Source: Actinorugispora endophytica (GTDB taxonomy: Bacteria > Actinomycetota > Actinomycetes > Streptosporangiales > Streptosporangiaceae). From it: a stretch of DNA of 64,000 nucleotides. The notes under the pieces were generated by a model. That model was not told the DNA's origin and searched no databases. It saw only the letters and a list, made by a program, of their open reading frames with translations. The stretch covers positions 62,001 to 126,000 of the forward strand of contig NZ_SNYN01000004.1 in NCBI RefSeq assembly GCF_004363075.1, in the 5' to 3' direction. Positions 16,551-24,682 of the stretch are shown here, one piece after another; position 1 is the first letter of the stretch; each line of letters begins with the position of its first letter. The position numbers were made by a program, and so were the translations under genes.

Positions 16551-17972
16551 ATGCCGATCCGCCACGCCCCACTCGCACCGCACCCCGACCGGTTGCTGCC
16601 CGCGGACCCGGGGGTCCGCGCGATCGCCCGCCGACTCTACGAGGAGGTGCGCGCGGCCCCGATCGTCTCCCCGCACGGGCACGTCGACCCGCGGCTGCTG
16701 CTCGACGACGCGCCGTTCGGCGACCCGGCGTCGCTGCTCGTGACCCCCGACCACTACGTGACCCGGCTGCTGCACGCCTCCGGGGTCCCGCTGGAGGAGC
16801 TCGGGGTCGGGCGGGGGCCGCTGCCCGAGGCCGACGCGCGCCGGGCGTGGCACCGGCTGTGCGCGCGCTGGCACCTCTTCCGGGGCACGCCGGTGCGGTA
16901 CTGGCTGGAGTCCGAGCTCGCCGAGATCTTCGACGTGCGGGTCCGCCCCTCGGAGGACACCGCCGACGCCGTCTACGACCACGTCGCCGAGCGGCTGACC
17001 CGGGACGCCTACCGGCCGCGCGCGCTGTTCGACCGCTTCGGGATCTCGGTCCTGGCCACGACCGACGACCCGTGCGACGACCTGTCCGCGCACGCCGCGC
17101 TCGCCGCCGACCCCGCCTGGACCGGCCGGGTCGTCCCCACCTTCCGCCCCGACCGCTACCTGGAGGCCGCCCGCCCCGAGTGGGCCGGGGACGTGGCCCG
17201 CCTGGGCGAGGCCGCCGACACCGACACCGGGACCTACCCGGGCTGGGTCGCCGCCATGGAGGCGCGCCGCCGGTACTTCGCCGAGCACGGCGCGACCTCG
17301 GCGGACCACGCCCACGAGGACGCGCGCACCGACCCGCTGGACGCCGCCGAGGCCGACCGGATCTACCGCGCCGCGCTGGCGGGCGCCGCCGCGCCCGGCG
17401 AGGCCGTGGCGCTGCGGCGGCACATGCTGCTGGAGATGGCCCGCATGTCGTGCGAGGACGGCCTGGTCATGACGCTGCACCCGGGGGTGCGGCGCGGCCA
17501 CCACCGGCCCACGGACGCGCGCTACGGACCCGACACCGGCCACGACATCCCCCTGCGCACCGAGTTCACCGACGCGCTGCGGCCGCTGCTGGAGCGGTAC
17601 GGCACCCACCCCGGCCTGCGCCTGGTGCTGTTCACCGTCGACGAAACGGCCTTCTCCCGGGAGCTGGCGCCGCTGGCCGGGTTCTACCCGTCGGTCTACG
17701 TCGGCGCGCCGTGGTGGTTCCTCGACGCGCCCGAGGCGATCCGCCGCTACCGCGCCGCGGTCACCGAGACCGTCGGGTTCTCGCGGACCTCCGGCTTCAT
17801 CGACGACACCCGGGCGTTCTGCTCCATCCCGGCCCGCCACGACATGTCCCGCCGCCTGGACAGCGGGCACCTCGCGCAGCTCGTCGCCGAGCACCGGCTC
17901 GACGAGGACGAGGCTCTCGAAACACTCGTCGACCTCGTCGGGGACCGCCCCCGGGAGGTTTTCCGGCTGTGA
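16551..17972 (+). CDS. uxaC: Glucuronate isomerase
   Basis: A 473-residue enzyme of the UxaC family, which interconverts glucuronate/galacturonate and fructuronate/tagaturonate as the first step of uronate catabolism in the cytoplasm. Length matches the family. Visible signatures are the N-terminal metal site SPHGHVDPRLL, DHYVTRLLHASG, ATTDDPCDDL, and the C-terminal VGAPWWFLDAP and GFIDDTRAF. No uxaB, uxuA, kdg genes or sugar transporter are adjacent, so the downstream steps must be encoded elsewhere. The frame is clean and the start ATG follows a GGGGC-rich leader without a strong ribosome site. Confidence 0.92.
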   Translation: MPIRHAPLAPHPDRLLPADPGVRAIARRLYEEVRAAPIVSPHGHVDPRLLLDDAPFGDPASLLVTPDHYVTRLLHASGVPLEELGVGRGPLPEADARRAWHRLCARWHLFRGTPVRYWLESELAEIFDVRVRPSEDTADAVYDHVAERLTRDAYRPRALFDRFGISVLATTDDPCDDLSAHAALAADPAWTGRVVPTFRPDRYLEAARPEWAGDVARLGEAADTDTGTYPGWVAAMEARRRYFAEHGATSADHAHEDARTDPLDAAEADRIYRAALAGAAAPGEAVALRRHMLLEMARMSCEDGLVMTLHPGVRRGHHRPTDARYGPDTGHDIPLRTEFTDALRPLLERYGTHPGLRLVLFTVDETAFSRELAPLAGFYPSVYVGAPWWFLDAPEAIRRYRAAVTETVGFSRTSGFIDDTRAFCSIPARHDMSRRLDSGHLAQLVAEHRLDEDEALETLVDLVGDRPREVFRL

Positions 17973-18244
17973 GCGGGCTCCGCGGGGACGGGGCGCCGCC
18001 GGGCGGATGCCGCGCGGGGCGGTCCGCGCGCTGGCCGCCTGGCCGCCTGGGCGCACCACCTGCGTGGCGGCTCCCCGGTCACCGACCCGCACGCCGACGA
18101 CCCGGGCGGCCGGGCGGCCGGACCGCTCCCGGGGGCGGCCGCCTTCGGAGTGTCTCGGGTCCGTTTCTCCCCCCGTGCTGTTCCGACGGCTCCAAGCGGC
18201 GGCTCCAGCCCGGGTCCGGCCGGGGCGGCCGCGCTCCGAGCGCC

Positions 18245-18787
18245 TCAGCGCCCGTCGAACCTCAGGTCGGGGATCGCGGCCAGGTCGATGCCGTAACGGG
18301 CGTAGACCCTCGTGGTGTTCTCGCCGGTCAGGTCGTCCTCGCCGTAGCCGAGCAGGGCCGCCACGCGCACGACCTCCGCCCGGTCGGCGGCCTCGATCTC
18401 CAGGTAGGGCGGGATGCGCGGCCAGAAGTCGATCTCCAGCCGCGCGCCGTCCAACAGGAAGCTGCGGCGCCGGTTCTCCTGGTACGCCTTGGGCCGGTAG
18501 CCGAGCTTGCCCAGCAGGGCGTCGGCGGTGTCGAAGTCCCCGACGGAGGTCTCGGTCTCGCGGGTGCCGCCGATGTCGTCGGAGTCGATCTCCTTGACCG
18601 TCAGCGTGACCTCCTCGCCGTTGTCCCGCAGCCTGATCCACCGGGACGGGTCGGCGGGGTCGATGTCGTAGACGTAGCGGCGCTGCAGCGCCTCGCCGAC
18701 GGTACTCCCGCCCTTGTCCAGGATGCGTCGGGCGGTGGATTCGGGGTCGACGTCGAGGACCTTGGCCTCGTACTCGATCTCGGTCAC
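18245..18787 (-). CDS. CYTH-domain protein (class IV adenylate cyclase / triphosphatase-like)
   Basis: A 180-residue triphosphate-tunnel protein. The N-terminal EIEYEAKVLD carries the ExExK signature; RRYVYDID, WIRLRDNGEEVTLTVKE and LEIDFWPRIPPYLEIEAAD supply the alternating charged strands of the tunnel. Members hydrolyse inorganic or thiamine triphosphate or make cAMP. The GTG at 18787 is chosen because GGAGG lies 9 bases upstream and the conserved domain begins at once; the frame extends further but with no family similarity. It is followed on the same strand by nothing close. Confidence 0.82.
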   Translation of the reverse strand: MTEIEYEAKVLDVDPESTARRILDKGGSTVGEALQRRYVYDIDPADPSRWIRLRDNGEEVTLTVKEIDSDDIGGTRETETSVGDFDTADALLGKLGYRPKAYQENRRRSFLLDGARLEIDFWPRIPPYLEIEAADRAEVVRVAALLGYGEDDLTGENTTRVYARYGIDLAAIPDLRFDGR

Positions 18788-18836
18788 TGGTGGAAACCTC
18801 CGTGTCGACGTGGGTGCGCGCGGCCGGGGACGGATT

Positions 18837-19419
18837 CTACGGGTGATGCCAGGACGGGCCCTTCGGGTCGCCAAGCCAGACGCGGTGTTCGTCCGCGTCG
18901 ACCGTGAGGCCGAACTCGGTGGCGGGCGGCCCGCCGTGCTCCCGCCACCACCGGTGGACGGCCTCGAACTCGTCCCAGAGGCGGCGCGGGCCGCCCTGCT
19001 CGCCCCGGTTCGGGCGCAGTCTGGCCCATGACGGGCCGTCGAGTGCCGAGAGCCACACCAGCGGCGGTCCGCCGGGGGGCGCCCCGCATGCCGAATCGCC
19101 AGGCCGGGACCATGAGCGCCAGCGGGAGCGCCCGCGCGCCGTCGAGGACCAGGCGCCGCGGGTCCTGATCGACGCGGCGCGCGGTCGCCGCCTCGGCTCC
19201 CAGGTCGTGCGGGCGGCCGTGGTCACCGCGCTGGCCGCGCAACCACATGAACGACAGGGGGCGGGTGAACGGGCCCTCGGCGGTGCCGTCGCGCACGGTG
19301 AGACGGGTCAGCAGACCGCCCGGCATGCCGGAGGAGGGCGCCCACGGGCACACCACCAGACCGTCGTCGCGGGTCTGGCCGATCCAAGGGGCGGGAATCC
19401 GCGAAACCGCGCACGTCAA
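18837..19419 (-). pseudogene. Remnant of an actinobacterial protein-isoaspartate-type methyltransferase
   Basis: Two adjacent frames together give the C-terminal half of the methyltransferase often found with FxLD-type peptides: first (from 19419) CAVSRIPAPWIGQTR, GGLLTRLTV and FTRPLSFMWLRGQ, then after a frame change near 19100, LDGPSWARLRP, GPRRLWDEFEAVHRWWREHG and FGLTVDADEHRVWLGDP to a stop at 18837. The SAM-binding N-terminus is missing; sequence stops resembling the family at about 19420, where the truncated regulator begins on the other strand. A frameshift plus a 5' deletion makes it non-functional. Confidence 0.65.
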
Positions 19420-19472
19420 GACGACCCGATCGCGCGCTGGTCGCCCAGCGCAGGGCGCTGGAAACGCACTAC

Positions 19473-20084
19473 ATGAGTTGGTGGCGCCAGCTCGCCGGGG
19501 GCACCCGCGCCCGCCAAACGGCGGCCAGGGACCTGGAGGGGCGGACCCACCGATTCCGTATCTTCGAGTCCGCGTGCGTACCCGGCCTGCTCCAGACCCC
19601 CGACTACGCCTGGTACATGATCCGCCGGGGTATCCATCTGCACAGCGCCCCCAATGATCTGGAGGCCGGAGTCCGTGTCCGAATGGAGCGCCGCCGAATC
19701 CTGGACGAGCCGGACCGGGTGTTCGACATGCTCATCTGGGAACCCGCACTGCGGATGAGCCTGAGCCCGCCAGGCGTCATGGTGGGACAGATGGACCACA
19801 TCGCCGACGTCATCAGGCGCGGTACCGTCGGCATCGCTATCCTGCCCACCGAAGCGCGGGTCTCCGTCGTCCCCTCACACGGCTTCTGGATCTTCGACGA
19901 CGACCGGGTTCTCGTCGAGACCATCGGTGCGGAGCTGTGCCTCACCGACGACGACGCGATCACCCCCTACCGCAAGGTGTTCGCCGAGCTGTCAGGGGCG
20001 GCGGTGCGCGGTTCCGAAGCGCTGCGGATCGTGGCGCGGGTCCGCCACGAGTTCGCTGCCGGCCCGACGGGGGCTTCCCGGTGA
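19473..20084 (+). pseudogene. DUF5753 regulator lacking its helix-turn-helix
   Basis: The 203-residue frame carries the C-terminal ligand-type domain of the Scr1-family XRE regulators: FRIFESACVPGLLQTPDYAW, MERRRILDEPDRVFDMLIWEPALR, MVGQMDHIADV and IGIAILPTEARV. The N-terminal XRE DNA-binding domain (normally about 75 residues) is absent; upstream codons read ALVAQRRALETHY and no HTH. The TGA overlaps the first base of family B copy 2. Together with the truncated methyltransferase on the other strand it marks a deletion scar. It may still be translated but cannot bind DNA by itself. Confidence 0.7.
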
Positions 20085-20138
20085 TCTTGACCTTTCCGGG
20101 GTCTCGACCGCGGTCGAGACCCCGGAAAGGTCAAGATC
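20083..20138. repeat. Family B palindrome, copy 2 (perfect 56 bp)
   Basis: Two 28-bp arms, starting with GATCTTGACCTTTCCGGGG, are exact reverse complements with no loop. The left flank (CCCGGT) is that of copies 5 and 6, the right flank (CGGCGAGG) that of copy 1, so the base is not complementary. It overlaps the stop codon of the truncated regulator. Confidence 0.9.
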
Positions 20139-20304
20139 GGCGAGGAGGCCGTCCACGCGCGCACGCCGCGGCGGAGGACAGATCATGGAAACCGCTTGCC
20201 ACCGCGAGCGGGGCCGCGCCTCAATGAGAGGCTGTGGGAACCGGGAAACCACACCGACCGGCGCCCCGGAACCGGCGCGCCGCACTACAGGAGGACCGAG
20301 TCCT

Positions 20305-21762
20305 ATGACCATCACACCGCCCCCCTCGACCGCGCAGATCGGCGTCACCGGCCTGGCCGTCATGGGCCGGAACCTGGCCCGGAACCTCGCCCGGCACGGG
20401 TACGCCGTCGCGGTGCACAACCGGTCCCACGCCCGCACCCGGTCGCTGGTGGACGAGCACGGCGGCGAGGGCGTGTTCGTGCCCGCCGAGTCCATGGCGG
20501 ACTTCGTGGCGGCCCTCGAGCGGCCGCGCAAGGTCGTGGTCATGGTCAAGGCGGGCGGCCCGACCGACGCGGTGATCGACGAGCTGATCCCGCTGCTGGA
20601 GCCGGGCGACATCGTGGTCGACGCGGGCAACGCGCACTTCCCCGACACCCGGCGCCGGGAGGCCGAGCTCAAGAAGCACGGCCTGCACTTCGTGGGAACG
20701 GGAGTGTCCGGCGGCGAGGAGGGCGCGCTCAACGGCCCCTCGATCATGCCCGGAGGGTCGAAGGAGTCCTACGCCGCGCTCGGGCCGATTCTGGAGGACA
20801 TCGCGGCCCAGGTCGACGGGGAGCCGTGCTGCGCGCACGTCGGCCCCGACGGCGCGGGCCACTTCGTGAAGATGGTGCACAACGGCATCGAGTACGCCGA
20901 CATGCAGCTCATCGCCGAGGCGTACGACCTGCTCAGGCAGGGCCTGGGCGCGTCCGCCGCCGAGATCGCCGGGATCTTCGCGGAGTGGAACACCGGCGAC
21001 CTGGAGTCGTACCTGATCGAGATCACCGCCCAGGTCCTGGCGCACACCGACGCCGAGACCGGCGCGGCGTTCGTGGACGTGGTCCTGGACCAGGCCGAAC
21101 AGAAGGGCACCGGTCGCTGGACCGTGCAGAACGGCCTGGACCTGGGCGTGCCGATCACCGGCATCGCCGAGGCGACGTTCGCCCGCGCCCTGTCGGGGTC
21201 GGTGCCCCAGCGCGCCGCCGCCGCGGGCGTGCTGCCCGCCAGCACCGAGGAGTGGGCGGTCCCCGCCGGGGACCGCGACGCCTTCGTCGAGGACGTGCGC
21301 CTGGCCCTGTACGCCTCCAAGGTCGTGGCGTACTCGCAGGGCTTCGACCAGATCGCGGCGGCGTCCGAGGAGTTCGGCTGGGACATCGACCGAGGCGAGG
21401 TCGCGCGGATCTGGCGGGGCGGGTGCATCATCCGCGCGCGGTTCCTCAACCGGATCACCGAGGCCTACCAGCGCGACGCGGACCTTCCGCTGCTGCTGGC
21501 CGACGAGTACTTCACCGGCGCGGTCGGCAACGGCGTCGCCGCGTGGCGGCGCGTGGTGTCCGAGGCCGCGTTGCACGGCGTGCCGGTCCCGGCGTTCGCG
21601 TCCTCCCTGGCGTACTACGACGGCGTGCGCGCCGAGCGGCTGCCCGCCGCGCTCATCCAGGCCCAGCGCGACTTCTTCGGCGCGCACACCTACCGCAGGG
21701 TCGACCGCGACGGGGTCTTCCACACGGAGTGGTCGGGGGACCGCGCGGAGGAGAAGCGGTAG
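20305..21762 (+). CDS. gnd: 6-phosphogluconate dehydrogenase, decarboxylating
   Basis: A 485-residue enzyme converting 6-phosphogluconate to ribulose-5-phosphate with NADP reduction (oxidative pentose-phosphate pathway). The Rossmann loop GVTGLAVMGRNLARNLARHG, the substrate site GTGVSGGEEGA and NGPSIMPGG, the catalytic KMVHNGIEYADMQ and the C-terminal IWRGGCIIRARFL and YYDGVRAERLPAALIQAQRD are all present; the length is that of the long homodimeric form. GGAGG precedes the ATG at 20305. No zwf or pgl neighbour is seen. Confidence 0.95.
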   Translation: MTITPPPSTAQIGVTGLAVMGRNLARNLARHGYAVAVHNRSHARTRSLVDEHGGEGVFVPAESMADFVAALERPRKVVVMVKAGGPTDAVIDELIPLLEPGDIVVDAGNAHFPDTRRREAELKKHGLHFVGTGVSGGEEGALNGPSIMPGGSKESYAALGPILEDIAAQVDGEPCCAHVGPDGAGHFVKMVHNGIEYADMQLIAEAYDLLRQGLGASAAEIAGIFAEWNTGDLESYLIEITAQVLAHTDAETGAAFVDVVLDQAEQKGTGRWTVQNGLDLGVPITGIAEATFARALSGSVPQRAAAAGVLPASTEEWAVPAGDRDAFVEDVRLALYASKVVAYSQGFDQIAAASEEFGWDIDRGEVARIWRGGCIIRARFLNRITEAYQRDADLPLLLADEYFTGAVGNGVAAWRRVVSEAALHGVPVPAFASSLAYYDGVRAERLPAALIQAQRDFFGAHTYRRVDRDGVFHTEWSGDRAEEKR

Positions 21763-21847
21763 CGGGACCGCTGTCGGAGGCGGACGAGCGGGCGGTCCGG
21801 CGGCCCGCCTCGGACCGGGGGAGGCGGGCCGGCCGGACGCCCGTGCG

Positions 21848-21925
21848 TTTCCTTCGGTGATCTTGACCTTTTCGGGGTCTCAACCACGGTTGAGACCCCG
21901 AAAAGGTCAAGATCACCGAAGGAAA
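21848..21925. repeat. Family B palindrome, copy 3 (38-bp perfect arms)
   Basis: The longest copy: 38-bp arms with a 2-bp loop. The core has TTTTCGGGG/CCCCGAAAA instead of TTTCCGGGG/CCCCGGAAA, a matched double change, and the stem is extended by TTTCCTTCGGT/ACCGAAGGAAA. It lies 85 bp after gnd and just before the TCAT operator. Confidence 0.9.
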
Positions 21926-21956
21926 ACTTCGCGGGGGCACCGGAGGGGACCTGCGC

Positions 21957-21985
21957 GGATGAGGAGATCTTCATCCTCGTTTCAT
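21957..21985 (+). promoter_or_regulatory. TCAT-repeat operator of the two-component/polyphosphate locus, site 1
   Basis: GGATGAGGA, then TCAT at 21971 and TCAT at 21982, that is, two half-sites 11 bp apart, as expected for an OmpR-type regulator binding one turn per subunit. The same arrangement (GGATGAGGA, TCAT 14 bp after its first base, next TCAT 11 bp on) recurs at 24627-24666. It lies 35 bp upstream of the first gene. Confidence 0.6.
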
Positions 21986-22019
21986 GTGGCCCTTTTCCTG
22001 GTGGGGGATGCTCGCTCTC

Positions 22020-22391
22020 ATGAGATCCCTGCACCGCGCCGTTCTGATCGGTGTGCTGGCCGGCGCCGCGCTCGTGGTCGCGGCCGTGCTCTGGCTGGCG
22101 GGTGCCGAGGGGCCGCAGACGCCCGGGGAGGTCGTCGTGGGGGAGTCCCCCGCCCTGGGGGGATCACCGTCCGCGGACCCCTCCCCGGGCCCGGCCGACA
22201 ACGGCGTCGTGTCCCCTCCGCCGGTCGTCACCGACGGCGGTCCGGACGACGACTCGGACGACGACGGCCCGAGCGGCGGCCCGAGCGGCGGCCCGAGTGG
22301 CGGTTCGGACGACGGTCCGGACGACGACGGTTTGGACGACGACCTGGATGACGACGACGATGACGACGACGGGGACCACGATGACGACTGA
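22020..22391 (+). CDS. Small Asp-rich exported or membrane-anchored protein
   Basis: A 123-residue protein: a basic start MRSLHR, one hydrophobic helix (AVLIGVLAGAALVVAAVLWLA), a Pro/Ser linker, Gly-Pro-Ser repeats and a C-terminus made almost wholly of Asp with one His (about 25 Asp in the last 45 residues). It would be anchored with the acidic tail outside the membrane. Start 22020 is preferred for GGGGG 12 bases upstream; in-frame ATGs at 21984 and 22008 are alternatives, the first inside the operator. It overlaps the histidine kinase gene by 11 bp, so it is probably an accessory that binds divalent cations or polyamines for the sensor. Confidence 0.7.
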   Translation: MRSLHRAVLIGVLAGAALVVAAVLWLAGAEGPQTPGEVVVGESPALGGSPSADPSPGPADNGVVSPPPVVTDGGPDDDSDDDGPSGGPSGGPSGGSDDGPDDDGLDDDLDDDDDDDDGDHDDD

Positions 22392-23892
22392 CCGTCCCCG
22401 GACCGGCCCTCCGGAGGAGGCCCCGGCGGCCGGGCGCCGCCCCGTGCCCGCCCGGATCAGGATCATGGCGTGGGTCGTGCTGCTCATGGCGGCGGTCCTG
22501 GTGCTGGTGAACGTCGTCGTCTGGCGGGCGCTGGACACCGCGGCCACCGACCGGGTGGACCGCGCCGTCAGCCAGGAGATCAGCGAGTTCCAGGAGTTCG
22601 CCGCGGTCGGGGTGGACCCCCGGACCGGGGAGCGGTTCACCGACCTGGACAGCCTGTTCCGGGTGCACCTGAGCCGCCAGTACCCCGACCGGTACGAGGT
22701 CATCTTCGGCCACGTCGACGAGGACCCCGGCGCGACCACGCCCACCGGTCGGATCCGCCAGGGGCAGGAGCCGCTGTTCGACGTGTCCGCCGACCCCGGG
22801 GCCCTTGAGGACATCCTCGGCGCGCCCGGGGCCCGGGGCCGCCTCGACACCCCCGAAGGGGCGCTGTCGTGGGAGAAGCTCAGGGTGTCCCCGCCCGAAG
22901 GGTCCACCGCCCCGGCGGGCTGGTTCGTCATCGGCTACTTCACCGACGCCGACCGGGTCGAGACGAACCGGACCCTGCGCACGCTGGCCCTGGTCAGCCT
23001 CGGCGGTCTGCTGCTCGCCGGGACGGCCGCCTGGTGGGTGGCGGGAAGGATCCTGGCCCCCATCCGGCTGGTGCGCCAGACCGCCGCGCAGATCACCGAG
23101 GAGGACCTGACCCGCCGCATCGACGTGCCGGGCAACGACGACGTGTCCGCGCTCGCCGAGCAGTTCAACGCCATGCTCGACCGGTTGGAGGAGGCGTTCT
23201 CCACGCAGCGCCGCTTCGTCGACGACGCCAGCCACGAGCTGCGCACCCCCATCACCATCGTGCGCGGCCACCTGGAGCTGATGGGCGACGACCCGCAGGA
23301 GCGCGCGGAGGTGCTGCGCCTGGTCACCGACGAACTGGACCGCATGGCGCGCATCGTCGAGGAGCTGCTGCTGCTGGCGAAGGCGCAGCGACCGGACTTC
23401 CTGCACTGCTCCGAGGTGTCGCTGGCGGAGCTGACCAGCGACATCGACGCCAAGGTGCGCGCGCTCGGCGACCGGGACTGGCGGCTCGACGAGGTGGGGG
23501 AGGGCACCGTCCACCTGGACCCCCAGCGCGTCACCCAGGCCATGGTGCAGCTGGCGAGCAACGCCGTGAAGTACACGGGGCCCGAGGACACCATCAGCGT
23601 CGGATCGGCGCTCTCGGAGCCGGCGGCCGGGCAGGGCCCGGTGGTGTCGTTCTGGGTACGGGACTCGGGGACCGGGATCGCGCCGCAGGACCAGGCGGTG
23701 ATCTTCGACCGGTTCTCCCGGGGCGGCACCGCCGCGGCCCGCGGCGACCGGCCGGGCGCCGGGCTGGGCCTGGCCATCGTCCGGGCCATCGCCGACGCCC
23801 ACCACGGCGACGTCCGGGTGCGGTCGGCCCCCGGCGCCGGGGCGGCGTTCATCCTGACCTTCCCCGTGGACGAGAGGAGCACCCGGCCGTGA
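22381..23892 (+). CDS. Sensor histidine kinase (HisKA, HAMP)
   Basis: A 503-residue transmembrane kinase: segment 1 at about residues 29-50, an extracytoplasmic sensor of roughly 150 residues, segment 2 at about 200-222, a HAMP linker (PIRLVRQTAAQITEEDL), the H-box FVDDASHELRTPITIVRGH, N-box LASNAVKYTG, G1 RDSGTGIA and G2 GAGLGLAIV. It autophosphorylates on the H-box His and passes phosphate to the regulator encoded next, with which it overlaps by 4 bp. The stimulus is unknown; cation, phosphate or envelope state fits the neighbours. Confidence 0.92.
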   Translation: MTTDRPRTGPPEEAPAAGRRPVPARIRIMAWVVLLMAAVLVLVNVVVWRALDTAATDRVDRAVSQEISEFQEFAAVGVDPRTGERFTDLDSLFRVHLSRQYPDRYEVIFGHVDEDPGATTPTGRIRQGQEPLFDVSADPGALEDILGAPGARGRLDTPEGALSWEKLRVSPPEGSTAPAGWFVIGYFTDADRVETNRTLRTLALVSLGGLLLAGTAAWWVAGRILAPIRLVRQTAAQITEEDLTRRIDVPGNDDVSALAEQFNAMLDRLEEAFSTQRRFVDDASHELRTPITIVRGHLELMGDDPQERAEVLRLVTDELDRMARIVEELLLLAKAQRPDFLHCSEVSLAELTSDIDAKVRALGDRDWRLDEVGEGTVHLDPQRVTQAMVQLASNAVKYTGPEDTISVGSALSEPAAGQGPVVSFWVRDSGTGIAPQDQAVIFDRFSRGGTAAARGDRPGAGLGLAIVRAIADAHHGDVRVRSAPGAGAAFILTFPVDERSTRP

Positions 23893-24548
23893 CCCGGATC
23901 CTGATCGCGGAGGACGAGGACCGCATCGCGTCGTTCGTGCGCAAGGGGCTGAGCGCCAACGGCTTCACCAGCGTCGTGGTCGGCACCGCGGGCGATGCCG
24001 TGGACTACGCCCTCACCGGCGACTTCGACCTGATGGTGCTCGACATCGGGCTGCCCGACGCGGACGGCTTCACCGTGCTGCGGCGGCTGCGGGAGGCGGG
24101 GTCGGCGCTGCCCATCCTCATCCTCACCGCGCGCGACGGGGTGCGCGACACCGTCAGCGGCCTGGAGATGGGCGCCGACGACTACATGACCAAGCCGTTC
24201 CGCTTCGAGGAGCTGCTGGCCCGGATCAGGCTGCGGATGCGCGCCGAGCGCGGCGTCGAGACGACGGTGCTGCGCGCCGGGGGGCTCGCGCTGGACCTGC
24301 GCACCCGCAGGGCCTCCACCGGAACCGACACGATCGACCTGACGGCCCGCGAGTTCGCGCTCCTGGAGCTGTTCCTGCGCAACCACGGCCAGGTGCTGTC
24401 GCGCCAGCAGATCCTCTCCCACGTGTGGGGCTACGACTACGACCCGGGCTCCAACGTGGTCGACGTCTTCGTCCGCGCGCTGCGCAAGAAGATCGGCGGG
24501 GAGCGGATCGAGACCGTACGCGGAATGGGGTACCGCCTCGTGAACTGA
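23889..24548 (+). CDS. OmpR-family response regulator
   Basis: A 219-residue regulator: receiver domain with the acidic pair EDED, phospho-acceptor Asp in LMVLDIGLPDADG and Lys in YMTKPF, then a winged-helix domain (IDLTAREFALLELFLRNHGQVLSRQQIL, VVDVFVRALRKKIG, VRGMGYRL). GTG start inside the kinase stop region. It probably binds the TCAT direct repeats that precede both this operon and the DUF4956/VTC genes. A hairpin (24569-24587) after its stop separates the two units. Confidence 0.92.
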   Translation: MTRILIAEDEDRIASFVRKGLSANGFTSVVVGTAGDAVDYALTGDFDLMVLDIGLPDADGFTVLRRLREAGSALPILILTARDGVRDTVSGLEMGADDYMTKPFRFEELLARIRLRMRAERGVETTVLRAGGLALDLRTRRASTGTDTIDLTAREFALLELFLRNHGQVLSRQQILSHVWGYDYDPGSNVVDVFVRALRKKIGGERIETVRGMGYRLVN

Positions 24549-24568
24549 GCCCCGAGGTTCCACCGGGC

Positions 24569-24587
24569 CCCGCGGAAGCCGCGGGGG
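24569..24587 (+). terminator. Hairpin after the response regulator gene
   Basis: CCCCGCGG and CCGCGGGG pair around AAG, 20 bp after the TGA. GC-rich flanks (GGGCCGGCC repeats) follow, with no T-run. It would reduce read-through into the DUF4956/VTC pair, which has its own operator. Confidence 0.5.
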
Positions 24588-24626
24588 CCGGCCGGGGCCG
24601 GCCGGGGCCGCCGGACCGGGACCCCC

Positions 24627-24666
24627 GGATGAGGATCTCCTCATCCGCCGCTCATCGGCGGCTCAC
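24627..24666 (+). promoter_or_regulatory. TCAT-repeat operator of the DUF4956/VTC genes, site 2
   Basis: GGATGAGGA at 24627 then TCAT at 24641, TCAT at 24652 and TCAC at 24663, three half-sites exactly 11 bp apart. The first 30 bp have the same geometry as site 1 before the two-component operon. The last half-site touches the ribosome site of the next gene, so activation from further upstream transcription or repression are both possible. Confidence 0.6.
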
Positions 24667-24682
24667 CGAGGGGGGACAGCCT

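Noticed and set aside
12225-18641. A 2138-codon open frame on the minus strand
   Set aside because: It is a high-GC read-through: the part above 16376 is antisense to uxaC and the CYTH gene and has no family similarity. Only 12225-16376 is taken as a gene.
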